Shown here in pieces: positions 45,301 through 53,207 of a stretch of DNA of 64,000 bases. Location: assembly GCA_041391725.1 (NCBI GenBank), contig JAWKNL010000016.1:1-64000 (forward strand), in the 5' to 3' direction. The position numbers and the translations under genes were made by a program. Below the pieces are notes generated by a model, which did no database searches, had not been told where the DNA came from, and saw only the letters and a program-made list of their open reading frames with translations. The stretch is from JAGQVA01 sp041391725 (GTDB lineage: Bacteria > Bacteroidota > Bacteroidia > J057). Numbering within the stretch: position 1 is the stretch's first letter; each line of letters starts with the position of its first letter.

Positions 45301-47394
45301 TGCTGGGCTCCCGAGATTATCTATGACGAGCCAGAAGGGCATTATGTGATATTCTGGTCGTCCACCATTCCCGGTCGTTTTCCCAAAACCGACAAAAGCG
45401 AGCGCAAAGGGCAGAACCACCGGATGTACTACACCACGACCCGCGATTTTGAGACTTTCAGTCCGACCCGGCTGTTTTTCGATCAGGGATTTAATGTCAT
45501 TGACGGGAGCATAATTAGGACTGGCGATCGGTACGCTATGTTTGTTAAAAACGAATCGCTGTTTCCCTCCGCCGAAAAAAACATTCGCCTGACCTATGCC
45601 GACAACATCACCGGCCCGTGGACCGACGTAACGCCACCCGTCACCGGCGATTACTGGGCCGAAGGACCAACTGCGGCACAGATCAACGGCAAATGGTTTC
45701 TCTACTTCGACAAATACACCCAGCACAAGTACGGGCTGCTCACCTCCACCGACCTTCAGACATGGGAAGACCATTCGGCAGAACTGAAAATGCCGGAGGG
45801 AATACGCCACGGAACCGTGCTCGAAATTTCCGGGGAAGAAGCCAGCCTTCTGCTGCAAAGCACTACGGCTGCCCAACCCGAAAAAACCTCAGGCAGCCGC
45901 ACCCGCAGGCCTAATATATTGATCGCCATCTCCGACGACCAGTCATATCCCCACACCTCTGCCTACGGTTCTGCATCCTTTTCCACTCCCGGATTTGACA
46001 GGGTAGCCCGGGAGGGAATATTATTTACTCAGGCCTTTGTCGCCTCGCCGGGATGCAGTCCGTCGCGCGCGGCGCTCCTCACCGGACGCAACTGCTGGCA
46101 ACTCGAAGAAGCCGGAACCCACGCCAGCAGTTTTCCGAAAAAATACATCACCTTTCCCGACCTGCTCGAAGCCGCAGGCTATCACGCAGGTTATACCGGC
46201 AAGGGCTGGGGGCCGGGAAACTGGGCGGCTTCTGAACGATACAGAAACCCTGCGGGAACCGAATGGAGCAATTGGGTGAATGAAAGCCCGGCGGGCATAT
46301 CCACCAACGATTACGCCACCAATTTTGAAAAATTTCTCAAAGACCGGCCCGAAAACCAGCCCTTTTGTTTCTGGTACGGCGCCTTTGAACCCCACCGGGT
46401 GTATCAGGAGGGAATAGGAGCGGAAAACGGCATCAATCCCGACAGCATGAAAGTACCCGGCTTTCTTCCCGATGTGGCTACCGTGCGCAGTGATATGGCC
46501 GATTACGCTTATGAAATCAGTTGGTTTGACGCCCACCTCGCCCGGATGCTCAGGACGCTGGAAGCAGCAGGCGAACTCGAAAACACCATCGTTATCGTTA
46601 CGGCAGACAACGGGATGCCCTTTCCCCGCGCGAAAGCCAATGCCTACGAATACGGCATTCACGTGCCACTGGCGATACGGTGGGGGGAAAATGTAAAAGC
46701 GGGCCGTGTCGTGGACGACCTGGTGAGCATGACCGATATCGCCCCGACCCTGCTGGAAGCGGCGGGAGTAACCCACCCGGGCGACTACCCGATGAGCGGG
46801 CGGAGTCTGATGAACGTGTTGTCTTCCCCGAATAGCGGCGTGGTGGACCCGTCGCGGACGGCGGTTTATGCGGCGCGGGAGCGGCATTCCTCGTCGCGGT
46901 ACAAGTCGCTGGGATATCCGCAACGGTGTGTGCGTACGGCAGACTACCTGTACATCCGCAACTACAAACCCGAGCGGTGGCCTGCGGGGCCGGGGGCAAA
47001 ATACGGCGGACTGATGGAAAGCGACCTGTGGCACCACGAACTCGGGTATTACGATATAGATGACAGTCCGACCCTGCGGTTTATGATCCAAAACGCCGAC
47101 AGCGCGGCCTGGGGAAAATACCTCACCTGGGCGGTGGGAAAACGTCCGGCGGAGGAGTTGTACGCCATACAGCGCGATCCCGACTGTCTGGTCAACCTGG
47201 CAGGTGACAGCAAACACCAGGCAGCAAAAGAGAAACTGAGCGCACAGTTGAGCCGGTATCTGAAAGAGACCGGCGACCCCCGCGAACTCGGCAGCGGCGA
47301 CGTGTGGGAGACGTACCGGAGGTACTCCCCGCTGCGGCAGTTTCCCGAGCCCGACTGGGCGAAGCAGCACCCGGAATGGGTTCCGGGGAGGTGA
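42334..47394 (+). CDS. Giant exported GH106-like / GH43-like / sulfatase fusion, 1686 aa
   Basis: Signal peptide (LPLILLGLLATISSLSAQ) then three modules. Residues ~25-880: GH106-like (alpha-L-rhamnosidase type) with RPWTRWWWPGSAV, GFGGVEITPIYG, and a beta-sandwich near 790-850. Residues ~890-1175: GH43-like five-bladed propeller with MRDPCITRGPDGEYHMVW, WAPEIIYDEPEGHYVIFW, NVIDGSIIR and WAEGPTAAQINGKWFLYFD, consistent with the Asp/Asp/Glu active site. Residues ~1192-1686: S1 sulfatase with RPNILIAISDDQ and SPGCSPSRAALLTGR, where Cys1241 would be converted to formylglycine; RTADYLYIRNYKPERW resembles sulfamidase-type (S1_8-like) members. No T9SS tail is visible. The gene is visibly more GC-rich than its neighbours. 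Substrate is probably a sulfated polysaccharide containing rhamnose. Confidence 0.8.
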   Translation: MKKCSLPLILLGLLATISSLSAQSPLFEWPEVSREARPWTRWWWPGSAVDSANITWNLSQIAAAGFGGVEITPIYGARGQESRFLPYLSPAWVNMLDYTLEEAYRLGLFVDIPPGSGWRTGGPWVKLEDADSKLEITATPLTTGTKWKTDFGGKRILAVMAYGPGQVLDLMPRMRKDSSLRWKVPAGDWTIWTAEMVFRGGNVKRPAPGGEGYSISPYSSGALSRFLEAYDQRVGTLPHGPLHSYFHDSFEYTGDVSREIFDRFLQIKGYDLREHLPALSGKGWKMEVESIQADYREVLGLILRDDFFTRFSDWAHAKGSQFRNQAHGSPGNLLDLYALADIPETEIFGPLSGPDANRLINRFASSAAHVAGRPLASSESCTWLGEHFTVGLDSIKAAIDHLWLGGINHVFFHGTVYSPQDVPWPGWLFYASVQMNPQNPLWKDVPALSQYITRGQAMLQDGTPDNDILLYWPYHDVIEKEGDLKQQLVVHNPTWFSGSEFGRIAQKLEEGGYAFDYISDRQLQNSSFRDGKIFTPGGTGYRLVIIPGCDYMPMETAQAVEKLARTGAKFIMESHIPRFSPGWKNKAENSQTLVQTWQRILTSTPVALVPDVFREMEKRGIRREVLSKSGELAFIRRKNSLGTQYLVVNEGNKPYSGYISLATGGKSVILMDPVSGQTGKGDMLPPEENLTRVFVQLPPKASLFIKVYNENVEGPRWKYEFPGGEKNTLSGSWKVEFLSGGPSIPPKKNTDTLTSWTDWGKQEESFAGTARYSLTFDDPGTGKKYILNLGKVAETATIYLNGAQIATRIIAPYSCTLPTLKPEGNLLEIEVTNLAANRIRELDRRGVNWKNFYDINFVNRDYKKFDASEWPTYESGLIGPVTLEPVSDKAYIFSYFTGNGEDGLHLALSRDGVKWEALNDGNSYLTPLVGESKLMRDPCITRGPDGEYHMVWTTSWSGTTIGYAHSKDLIHWSEQQAIPVMAHESKVQNCWAPEIIYDEPEGHYVIFWSSTIPGRFPKTDKSERKGQNHRMYYTTTRDFETFSPTRLFFDQGFNVIDGSIIRTGDRYAMFVKNESLFPSAEKNIRLTYADNITGPWTDVTPPVTGDYWAEGPTAAQINGKWFLYFDKYTQHKYGLLTSTDLQTWEDHSAELKMPEGIRHGTVLEISGEEASLLLQSTTAAQPEKTSGSRTRRPNILIAISDDQSYPHTSAYGSASFSTPGFDRVAREGILFTQAFVASPGCSPSRAALLTGRNCWQLEEAGTHASSFPKKYITFPDLLEAAGYHAGYTGKGWGPGNWAASERYRNPAGTEWSNWVNESPAGISTNDYATNFEKFLKDRPENQPFCFWYGAFEPHRVYQEGIGAENGINPDSMKVPGFLPDVATVRSDMADYAYEISWFDAHLARMLRTLEAAGELENTIVIVTADNGMPFPRAKANAYEYGIHVPLAIRWGENVKAGRVVDDLVSMTDIAPTLLEAAGVTHPGDYPMSGRSLMNVLSSPNSGVVDPSRTAVYAARERHSSSRYKSLGYPQRCVRTADYLYIRNYKPERWPAGPGAKYGGLMESDLWHHELGYYDIDDSPTLRFMIQNADSAAWGKYLTWAVGKRPAEELYAIQRDPDCLVNLAGDSKHQAAKEKLSAQLSRYLKETGDPRELGSGDVWETYRRYSPLRQFPEPDWAKQHPEWVPGR

Positions 47395-47422
47395 AAAAAA
47401 ACCCGGCTGGAAGGCCGGGTTT
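47394..47422 (-). terminator. Rho-independent terminator, minus strand
   Basis: ACCCGGC (47401-47407) and GCCGGGT (47414-47420) form a 7-bp stem with a 6-base loop; on the minus strand eight T follow it. It ends the T9SS gene at 47440-47928 and may also stop transcription from the giant enzyme gene. Confidence 0.8.
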
Positions 47423-47439
47423 GGGGGAAGTGGGGGATT

Positions 47440-47928
47440 TTAAAGTTTCACCAGTTTAAATATTGCCGTAGGTTTCCTATTATGGTCATAAGTCTGAAGG
47501 ACATAGACCCCTGGGCTATAGGATGAAATATGGATCGTATATCCGCTAACACGACCATTTTCCAGCATTTGCCCCTCAATACTTCGGATCTCGTAGTAGG
47601 CAAAAAGATACGTTTCACCATCAAAGTGGATTTGCTCAGTTGTGGGATTGGGGTAGATACTTATCTGTGGGTTTTCATAAATTTCTTCCAACCCAAGCGG
47701 AAGGCAACCCGTACAGGCAAAGCACTGTGGAAACCCCTGTACGAGGTTCATTGAGCCGCCTGTTCCTGATATTCCCACCACATCACCTATTGATTGGATC
47801 AGTTGATACGCGTTTCCTTTTATTTCCCCACCAAGGTTCCCGATGGAAAACTGTGGGGTATTTTGAGCCACAAGCTTATTCCCGCACAAGAGAATTAGTA
47901 TGGCAATCTTGAATATTATCGTTTTCAT
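47440..47928 (-). CDS. Small T9SS-sorted secreted protein
   Basis: 162 residues from ATG 47928 with a signal peptide (IIFKIAILILLCGNKLVAQ). The middle part reads QFSIGNLGGEIKGNAYQLIQSIGDVVG and a Cys-rich segment (GFPQCFACTGCLP). The C-terminal ~75 residues are a type IX sorting domain: ISIYPNPTTEQIHF, YYEIRSIEGQML, SYSPGVYVLQTYD and TAIFKLVKL. The mature part is therefore very short, as in several Bacteroidota proteins that mainly consist of a sorting tail. The gene ends in a clear terminator and is the last of the minus-strand run. Confidence 0.8.
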   Translation of the reverse strand: MKTIIFKIAILILLCGNKLVAQNTPQFSIGNLGGEIKGNAYQLIQSIGDVVGISGTGGSMNLVQGFPQCFACTGCLPLGLEEIYENPQISIYPNPTTEQIHFDGETYLFAYYEIRSIEGQMLENGRVSGYTIHISSYSPGVYVLQTYDHNRKPTAIFKLVKL

Positions 47929-47960
47929 ACGTTCAAACTTAGAGGTTAGCAAATGGGGCG

Positions 47961-48734
47961 TTACTTCCAGACCAGCACGCGGACTTCCGCAGAGGCAGAA
48001 AACTGAGAATTGATTTCATTCCCCCAGCCATCACCTACCATGATAATCGAACCTTTCGGGTTATTATTTGCTACAGTTGGTGCCCAGAGTCTTACCGTAT
48101 TTTGGTTATAGGCAAAAATCACCCCGCCATACTCATCATTGTCATCATCAGATTGAGCCGAACCCATGCCCTCAAAAATGAACCCCTGATTATTTCCGCT
48201 TGTGGCTCTGACCAGAACTTTTACATTAGAAGGATATGCATTCAGGTTGTGGGCAAATTCTTTATAGGAATTATTTCCAGCCTGAGATTGCATGGTTATC
48301 CAGCCACTATCATAAGTGGGTTTATTTTGCGCATACATTGCAAAAGGTACAGAAAGGAATTGCGAGGTTCCGATTTCAGAATAAGTGTTTGAGTTTCCGG
48401 GGGCTATTTCAACTTTGACAAACCGACTATCGGCGGACCAGTTTATGTCTGAAAAAGCAAGAACCTGCGGTCCAACCTGAGGAATTCCCTTCCCAATATT
48501 AATTTGGAAATGCCCTACAGCGTTGGTCTGAATATTTTCATGTCGTTCCCGGTAAATGACCGTACCGCTTGTACTGTTGTTGAGAATACTAATCTGAATG
48601 TTGATTAGCGTGTTTGACAGGCAGTTGTTCTGATTATCCCTGGCTACCGCCTGATAACTGAAAGACTGGGGTACCTGGGCATAGGTGCTCAACATTCCCA
48701 GCAGAAAGACGAAGAGAATAAGTGACTTTTTCAT
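47961..48734 (-). CDS. Secreted protein of a Bacteroidota-specific beta-sandwich family
   Basis: 257 residues with a signal peptide (LILFVFLLGMLSTYAQ). The opening PQSFSYQAVARDNQNNCLSNTLINIQISILNNSTSGTV (read in parts) and ERHENIQTNAVGHFQINIGKG belong to a common Bacteroidota secreted family whose members start this way; function is unknown. SQFLSVPFAMYAQNK closes the conserved part; the remainder is beta-rich (WITMQSQAGN, DNDEYGGVIFAYN) and ends with EVRVLVWK. No T9SS tail. Spacing of 32 bp to the gene downstream suggests one transcript. Confidence 0.75.
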   Translation of the reverse strand: MKKSLILFVFLLGMLSTYAQVPQSFSYQAVARDNQNNCLSNTLINIQISILNNSTSGTVIYRERHENIQTNAVGHFQINIGKGIPQVGPQVLAFSDINWSADSRFVKVEIAPGNSNTYSEIGTSQFLSVPFAMYAQNKPTYDSGWITMQSQAGNNSYKEFAHNLNAYPSNVKVLVRATSGNNQGFIFEGMGSAQSDDDNDEYGGVIFAYNQNTVRLWAPTVANNNPKGSIIMVGDGWGNEINSQFSASAEVRVLVWK

Positions 48735-48781
48735 AGGTTTTTAAGTTTAGGTAAAGGATTGATTGATATTTGGATTGTTTA

Positions 48782-49342
48782 TTAATTGCCCCACATGGCA
48801 TGGTGATAGCCTGCGGTAAGTGCATCTAAGCGTCGGGGTGAATCCGGATGGGATGTACTTCCCATCCAGTCAAAGGATACCCTCTGAGCTGATTGAGCAT
48901 CACTAAGCGAGGCTCCCAACTTATACATGACATATCCCGAGACAAAATCTGCCTGAAGTTCTTTGGTCCAGGGATGTTTAAAATTGCCATACCACAAAAC
49001 ATCCCGATTGTAGTGATGCCCCACCTCATGAGCCAAAACAGAAACAGGGGCCCACAGATTATAGCTCTTCAAATATTCAAGAAAACCCGAGTTGTAAGAA
49101 ATAATAGGCCGGTTGTAATAGACAGTAGCACATGCATTACCCGTATCACTGCGGTACGTCCTTATCAGAGGTAAATTGAGAATCTGGCATATCTGGTTTA
49201 CCTGATTTTGGGCATAGTCCGTAGGTGGAGATAAGTTGGAGGTACAATTTCCCCCCGAATATGTACAATAAGGCTGTCCTATGATCCGGTGGGAGCCTGC
49301 CAAAAGGCATAGCAAAGGCAGGAGAAAAAGTAGCTTTTTCAT
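48782..49342 (-). CDS. Exported M48-like zinc metalloprotease
   Basis: 186 residues with a signal peptide (LLFLLPLLCLLAGSHRI). The zinc motif VLAHEVGHHYNRD (HExxH, residues about 104-112) and the second Glu-Asp block KELQADFVSGYVMYKLG fit the M48 metallopeptidase family in reduced form, without the membrane helices of HtpX. Two Cys in CTYSGGNC may pair. It is possibly a periplasmic or surface peptidase. Confidence 0.75.
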   Translation of the reverse strand: MKKLLFLLPLLCLLAGSHRIIGQPYCTYSGGNCTSNLSPPTDYAQNQVNQICQILNLPLIRTYRSDTGNACATVYYNRPIISYNSGFLEYLKSYNLWAPVSVLAHEVGHHYNRDVLWYGNFKHPWTKELQADFVSGYVMYKLGASLSDAQSAQRVSFDWMGSTSHPDSPRRLDALTAGYHHAMWGN

Positions 49343-49385
49343 TGATTTATATAATTATGTTTTCTATAAAATCCTGAGATCAGAA

Positions 49386-50096
49386 TTATCTTACATTCAT
49401 TGGCAGGGACCTTGCGAGAGAAAAACCTGCATACATACCATTGGATCCTTTTCCGACCCATCTATGCCCGACACTTAGTCTCAGACGATAATTTTTACCC
49501 GTTTTATCTGGATCTAAAGGTAGCCGAAGTCCCCAATTAAAATTCACCAGAACACTTAAAAAAAGCGCATCAGGGTTACTAACCCGGGGATTTGCCGGAT
49601 TTACAACAAAAGCGTTATATACATTTTCATGAGAAGGATTTTTTCCCGCACCGACTTGGGTAGTAAGTGAGAATATTATGTAGTCATTCGGAACATATTG
49701 ATTATTTAAAATATTGTAACCGATTCCGAAATGAAAATCAAATACGTTAGGCCTTGTATTTCTGACATCATCCTGATTATTAACCTCAAAATCTTTTTTT
49801 AACAGCCCTTCGAAACCAAACCCGGCATCATAAAGTACTTTTGATCCGGGATTTACCGGTACAAAAAAATCAAATCCTAATGCTCCCTGTGTGCCAGACG
49901 AATTGGGAAGCAAAACCTCCGCCTGGTTTATCGTTCCGACCCCAAAAATCTGACTAAAATCCCCCATATTAATTGCATCTAATCCAACACGGGGCATATA
50001 ATACAACTGTGCAAAGCTTGAAAGGGTAAAGAAAAATGAGCATGAGATATAAGCCACAAATTTCTTGTTTATTAAAAAAACCATAAAACACTTCAT
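49386..50096 (-). CDS. Exported protein of unknown function, outer-membrane-like
   Basis: 236 residues with a signal peptide (KFVAYISCSFFFTLSSFAQ) and a beta-rich, aromatic-rich mature part: RVGLDAINMGDFSQIFGVGTIN, FHFGIGYNILNNQYVPNDY, RLRLSVGHRWVGKGSNGMYAGFSLAR (read in parts). The alternating aromatic/charged pattern and Phe-like C-terminus suggest a small outer-membrane barrel or surface protein. No family is recognised. ATG 50096 and ATG 50084 are both possible starts. Confidence 0.55.
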   Translation of the reverse strand: MKCFMVFLINKKFVAYISCSFFFTLSSFAQLYYMPRVGLDAINMGDFSQIFGVGTINQAEVLLPNSSGTQGALGFDFFVPVNPGSKVLYDAGFGFEGLLKKDFEVNNQDDVRNTRPNVFDFHFGIGYNILNNQYVPNDYIIFSLTTQVGAGKNPSHENVYNAFVVNPANPRVSNPDALFLSVLVNFNWGLRLPLDPDKTGKNYRLRLSVGHRWVGKGSNGMYAGFSLARSLPMNVR

Positions 50097-50460
50097 ATTA
50101 ATAGGATTAAAGGGTGAATAGAGATTCTCAAAAATTGCCCAGACAGATATTAACTGACCAAAACCATCGATTTTATGACAAATCTCTTCAGATGGATTTA
50201 CACGAACAATAGAGAAACTACCCTTTCCGATTGCGACAAATACGGTTTTTTATTTGCGAAATACGCCAATGTGATGTGATAATAATACGGATTATTGATA
50301 TTTTGGAGCAATATGAAAATGAATCGAATTGGCTTATAATCAATGATTTACAATCCATGTCATGCATTATCTTTTCCAGGGGGTATTGCCGGAGATTTTT
50401 TTTCTGCGTATCATTATATTGTTTCACTCAAATTTACCTTTCACTAAAACATTAACCCTT
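50097..50460. other. Gene-poor stretch between divergent genes
   Basis: 364 bases between the minus-strand membrane-protein gene and the plus-strand lipoprotein gene. AT-rich; possible short frames (62-74 codons) on both strands look accidental. Promoters for both directions are expected here but no clear box was found. Confidence 0.4.
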
Positions 50461-51117
50461 ATGAACTACCTGACTAAATCAAAATTCTTTCTATGGGGAA
50501 TGATGGGAGTGATGTTATTATTGTCTTGTAATAATACCACTCAAGAGCCAGATGCAGATATTTCGGCTACTATGCTGAATCCCAAGCCTGCGAATGTTCT
50601 CACAGCAGAGCGGGATTCTATTGCCAACCAAATGGTGAAGAAATACAGGAGTACTTCACATGACAGTGTTTATGAGGTAATATCTTTTTTGGTGGATATT
50701 GGCGATATTGTTAAACTGTTATGTGAAGCGGGTGCTTTTAGTATGGACAATATAGAATATAATGAACAGTCTGTTTTAAGCTATATTGTCGGGCTTTACG
50801 AGGACTACCAAAATGATCAAAAAGATAGTGGAATTACTATGTTCCAGATTAAAGGTATATGTGAATTTTATGAAGAAATTAATGCGCTAAGGTTCTATTT
50901 AGCTCTAAAAACCCCTAATAATCCAGACTCCCTATATATACCTACATTAGTTGTAGTTGGTGCTTACGTGGATTATACGAGCCATTGTGTCAAAGACATT
51001 TATTTCAATAATACAGTATATCAACATACTCGTATCTGTCCCACCTTTTGCGGCTCGGGAATTAATAATATGCTTGAAAGAGGTTATAATAATCTCAATG
51101 GCAACTGCGCTGATTAA
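50461..51117 (+). CDS. Lipoprotein of unknown function
   Basis: 218 residues from ATG 50461 (MNYLTKSKFFLWGMMG). The lipobox MLLLSC at about residue 23 marks an anchored lipoprotein. The mature part is helical (DSIANQMVKKYRSTSHDSVYEVISFLV), with a C-terminal Cys pair (CPTFCGSGINN). No family is recognised. It lies 25 bp upstream of the membrane protein/kinase/regulator genes, so it may be part of the same transcript. Confidence 0.6.
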   Translation: MNYLTKSKFFLWGMMGVMLLLSCNNTTQEPDADISATMLNPKPANVLTAERDSIANQMVKKYRSTSHDSVYEVISFLVDIGDIVKLLCEAGAFSMDNIEYNEQSVLSYIVGLYEDYQNDQKDSGITMFQIKGICEFYEEINALRFYLALKTPNNPDSLYIPTLVVVGAYVDYTSHCVKDIYFNNTVYQHTRICPTFCGSGINNMLERGYNNLNGNCAD

Positions 51118-51142
51118 TTTTCGATAAAAGATATTTTCCCCC

Positions 51143-51796
51143 ATGTACACCCTCCTCTATATCGCAGCATTTTCCATCCTGATTCCGGTAATAGCAAGCA
51201 TTCGTTATTACCGGAATCAGCCGGTTTACTTGCGTCTGCTGAGCTGGTTTTTGTGGATTTGCGCGCTCACAGACCTAAGCTCCCATGTGCTGGCAGAATG
51301 GTATATCAACACAGATCCCTCACTCCATATTTATACTATTGTCGAGTTTGCGTTTCTGATACTAATCCTGCAGCCACACCTCCCCTCCTTTTTTACTGTG
51401 CAAAAAGCGTGGTATGTGATTCTGCTTTTTTCGGTATTTGGATTGTATAATATGTTTTTTCTTCAGGGTGTGTTCGCTTTCAATTCATACGCGCTTGCAG
51501 TAGAAAGCATCGCAATGATCATGCTTACCGTATGGTATTTTTACCATGTATTACAGGAATTGTCGGAAAAAAAACTTACCGAAAGTCCGATATTCTGGAT
51601 TTCCACGGGTATTCTGACTTATTTTTCTGTCAATTTATTTATGTATATTATTGGCAGATATCTGAGTGAAAATTCTTTTGCCTGGGCCTGGGCAATTATT
51701 CACAATGTAAATTATATTCTGCGAAACCTTTTATTCTTTACAGGAATATGGAAAACCAGGAAGCCATTATCCAAATCCTCATTTTTGGAACCATAG
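51143..51796 (+). CDS. Membrane protein with about six helices, upstream of a histidine kinase
   Basis: 217 residues with a pattern of helices: YTLLYIAAFSILIPVIAS, LLSWFLWICALTDLS, IYTIVEFAFLILILQ, WYVILLFSVFGLYNMFF, SIAMIMLTVWYFYHVL, TGILTYFSVNLFMYIIG. The C-terminal 16 residues overlap the start of the kinase gene (51748) by 49 bp, an unusual coupling that suggests the two proteins are made together. It may be the sensory part of the system. No recognised ligand motif. Confidence 0.7.
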   Translation: MYTLLYIAAFSILIPVIASIRYYRNQPVYLRLLSWFLWICALTDLSSHVLAEWYINTDPSLHIYTIVEFAFLILILQPHLPSFFTVQKAWYVILLFSVFGLYNMFFLQGVFAFNSYALAVESIAMIMLTVWYFYHVLQELSEKKLTESPIFWISTGILTYFSVNLFMYIIGRYLSENSFAWAWAIIHNVNYILRNLLFFTGIWKTRKPLSKSSFLEP

Positions 51797-52533
51797 GCAT
51801 GGGGACGCTGGTCATTGCGATCATTCTTTTTGTCGTAGTTTACCAGAAAAAATTACTTTCACAAAAGGCGGCTGCTCAGGAAATGGAACTTCAGTACCAG
51901 AAAGAACTAATAAATGCAACTTTCCGTAGCCAGGAGGCGGAGCGGTTGCGTATAGCCAGAGACCTTCATGACGATCTCGCAGGTGATCTTTCCGCTATCC
52001 GAATAAGTATTAGCCGCCTTTCCAAACAGATGACTGATCCTGACACCTTCTCCAATTCTGTTTCCCACAGTAAATCTATGCTCAATGATTCGATCGAAAA
52101 GGTAAGGGGAATCGCCAGAGAGCTTATGCCTCCAACCTTACACAAGCTTGGACTTGCCGTAAGCCTGAAAGAACTTGCGACCCGGCTGGAAATAGCTTCC
52201 GGTATTACCATTCATTACACGCAGGATGAAATGCTACCCGTATTCTCGGAGGAGATTAATTTAAGTTTATACAGAGTTACACAGGAATTGCTAAATAATG
52301 CGCTTAAACATTCCCAGGCAACGGGTATAAATATTCATTTACAATCTACTCCCTTTTCAATTTCCATAGCGGATAACGGCGTAGGGTTCGAATCTGAAAA
52401 AGTAACAATGAAGTCTGCCCCGGCAAATGGTATGGGATTAAAGAGCATTGAAAGCCGATTACAGATGATTGGTGCGAATCTGGCATTACACACATCTCCG
52501 GGAAAAGGAACCAAAGCAGAAATTACACTCTAA
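51748..52533 (+). CDS. Sensor histidine kinase, NarX/LiaS class
   Basis: 261 residues with one N-terminal membrane helix (ILIFGTIGMGTLVIAIILFVVV, read in parts) and no separate sensor domain. The kinase core is of the HisKA_3 type: AERLRIARDLHDDLAGDLSAI with the phosphoaccepting His, then VTQELLNNALKHSQ (N box), IADNGVGFE (G1) and GMGLKSIESRL (G2) of the ATPase domain. The upstream membrane protein overlaps it by 49 bp and the response regulator follows 11 bp later, so the three form a unit that likely senses an envelope signal. Confidence 0.9.
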   Translation: MENQEAIIQILIFGTIGMGTLVIAIILFVVVYQKKLLSQKAAAQEMELQYQKELINATFRSQEAERLRIARDLHDDLAGDLSAIRISISRLSKQMTDPDTFSNSVSHSKSMLNDSIEKVRGIARELMPPTLHKLGLAVSLKELATRLEIASGITIHYTQDEMLPVFSEEINLSLYRVTQELLNNALKHSQATGINIHLQSTPFSISIADNGVGFESEKVTMKSAPANGMGLKSIESRLQMIGANLALHTSPGKGTKAEITL

Positions 52534-52544
52534 CTACAGGCAAT

Positions 52545-53189
52545 ATGCATATCCGAATTGGAATTGTAGATGACCATACCCTTTTTCGTAATGGAATGAA
52601 GGCGCTCATTGAAGATATGGAGGGAATTGAAATTGTCCTGGAGGCAAATCATGGAAATGAATTGCTGGGGAAACTCCGGGACAATCAGCCCGATGTAATT
52701 CTGATGGACATAGAAATGCCTGTCCTTAATGGTCTGGATGCAACAAAAGCCGTAAAACAGAATTATCCTGATATAAAAACCATCGCGCTATCCACGCATG
52801 ACGATGATAATTTTATCCTCGCTATGATACAGGAAGGTGCTTGTGGTTATCTGCTAAAAACTTCCGAAGAAGATGAGGTCGAACTTGCAATAAAAATGGT
52901 AATGGAAAAAGGGTTTTATTTTAACGACCGTGTTTCCGTTGCGCTTGTAAAAACTTTTACCCAACAATCCCAAATAAATTCCAAACCAAAAGAATCCATC
53001 GATCTCTCTGAAAGAGAAACCAAAGTACTTAAGATGATTTGTGAGGAGCTTACGACATCTGAGATTGCTGATAAACTTAATTTGGGAAAAAGAACAGTTG
53101 ACGGCCACAGGTTGGATTTACTCAGAAAAACTGGCTCCAAAAATACTGCTGGTCTGGTCATATTTGCTATTAAAAATGGCTACTTTTAG
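52545..53189 (+). CDS. LuxR-family response regulator
   Basis: 214 residues. Receiver domain: GIVDDHTLFRNG with the acidic pair, phospho-acceptor Asp55 in VILMDIEMPVLNG, and the Lys in CGYLLKTSEEDE. The C-terminal part is a LuxR-type helix-turn-helix: LSERETKVLKMICEELTTSEIADKLNLGKRTVDGHR, read in parts. It pairs with the kinase 11 bp upstream and would control genes not visible here. Confidence 0.92.
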   Translation: MHIRIGIVDDHTLFRNGMKALIEDMEGIEIVLEANHGNELLGKLRDNQPDVILMDIEMPVLNGLDATKAVKQNYPDIKTIALSTHDDDNFILAMIQEGACGYLLKTSEEDEVELAIKMVMEKGFYFNDRVSVALVKTFTQQSQINSKPKESIDLSERETKVLKMICEELTTSEIADKLNLGKRTVDGHRLDLLRKTGSKNTAGLVIFAIKNGYF

Positions 53190-53207
53190 CCTCTTCCTTT
53201 CCCCCCC

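Noticed and set aside
46021..47370. Minus-strand open frame of 449 codons opposite the sulfatase module
   Set aside because: It is antisense to the clear sulfatase coding sequence and has biased composition; no family features.
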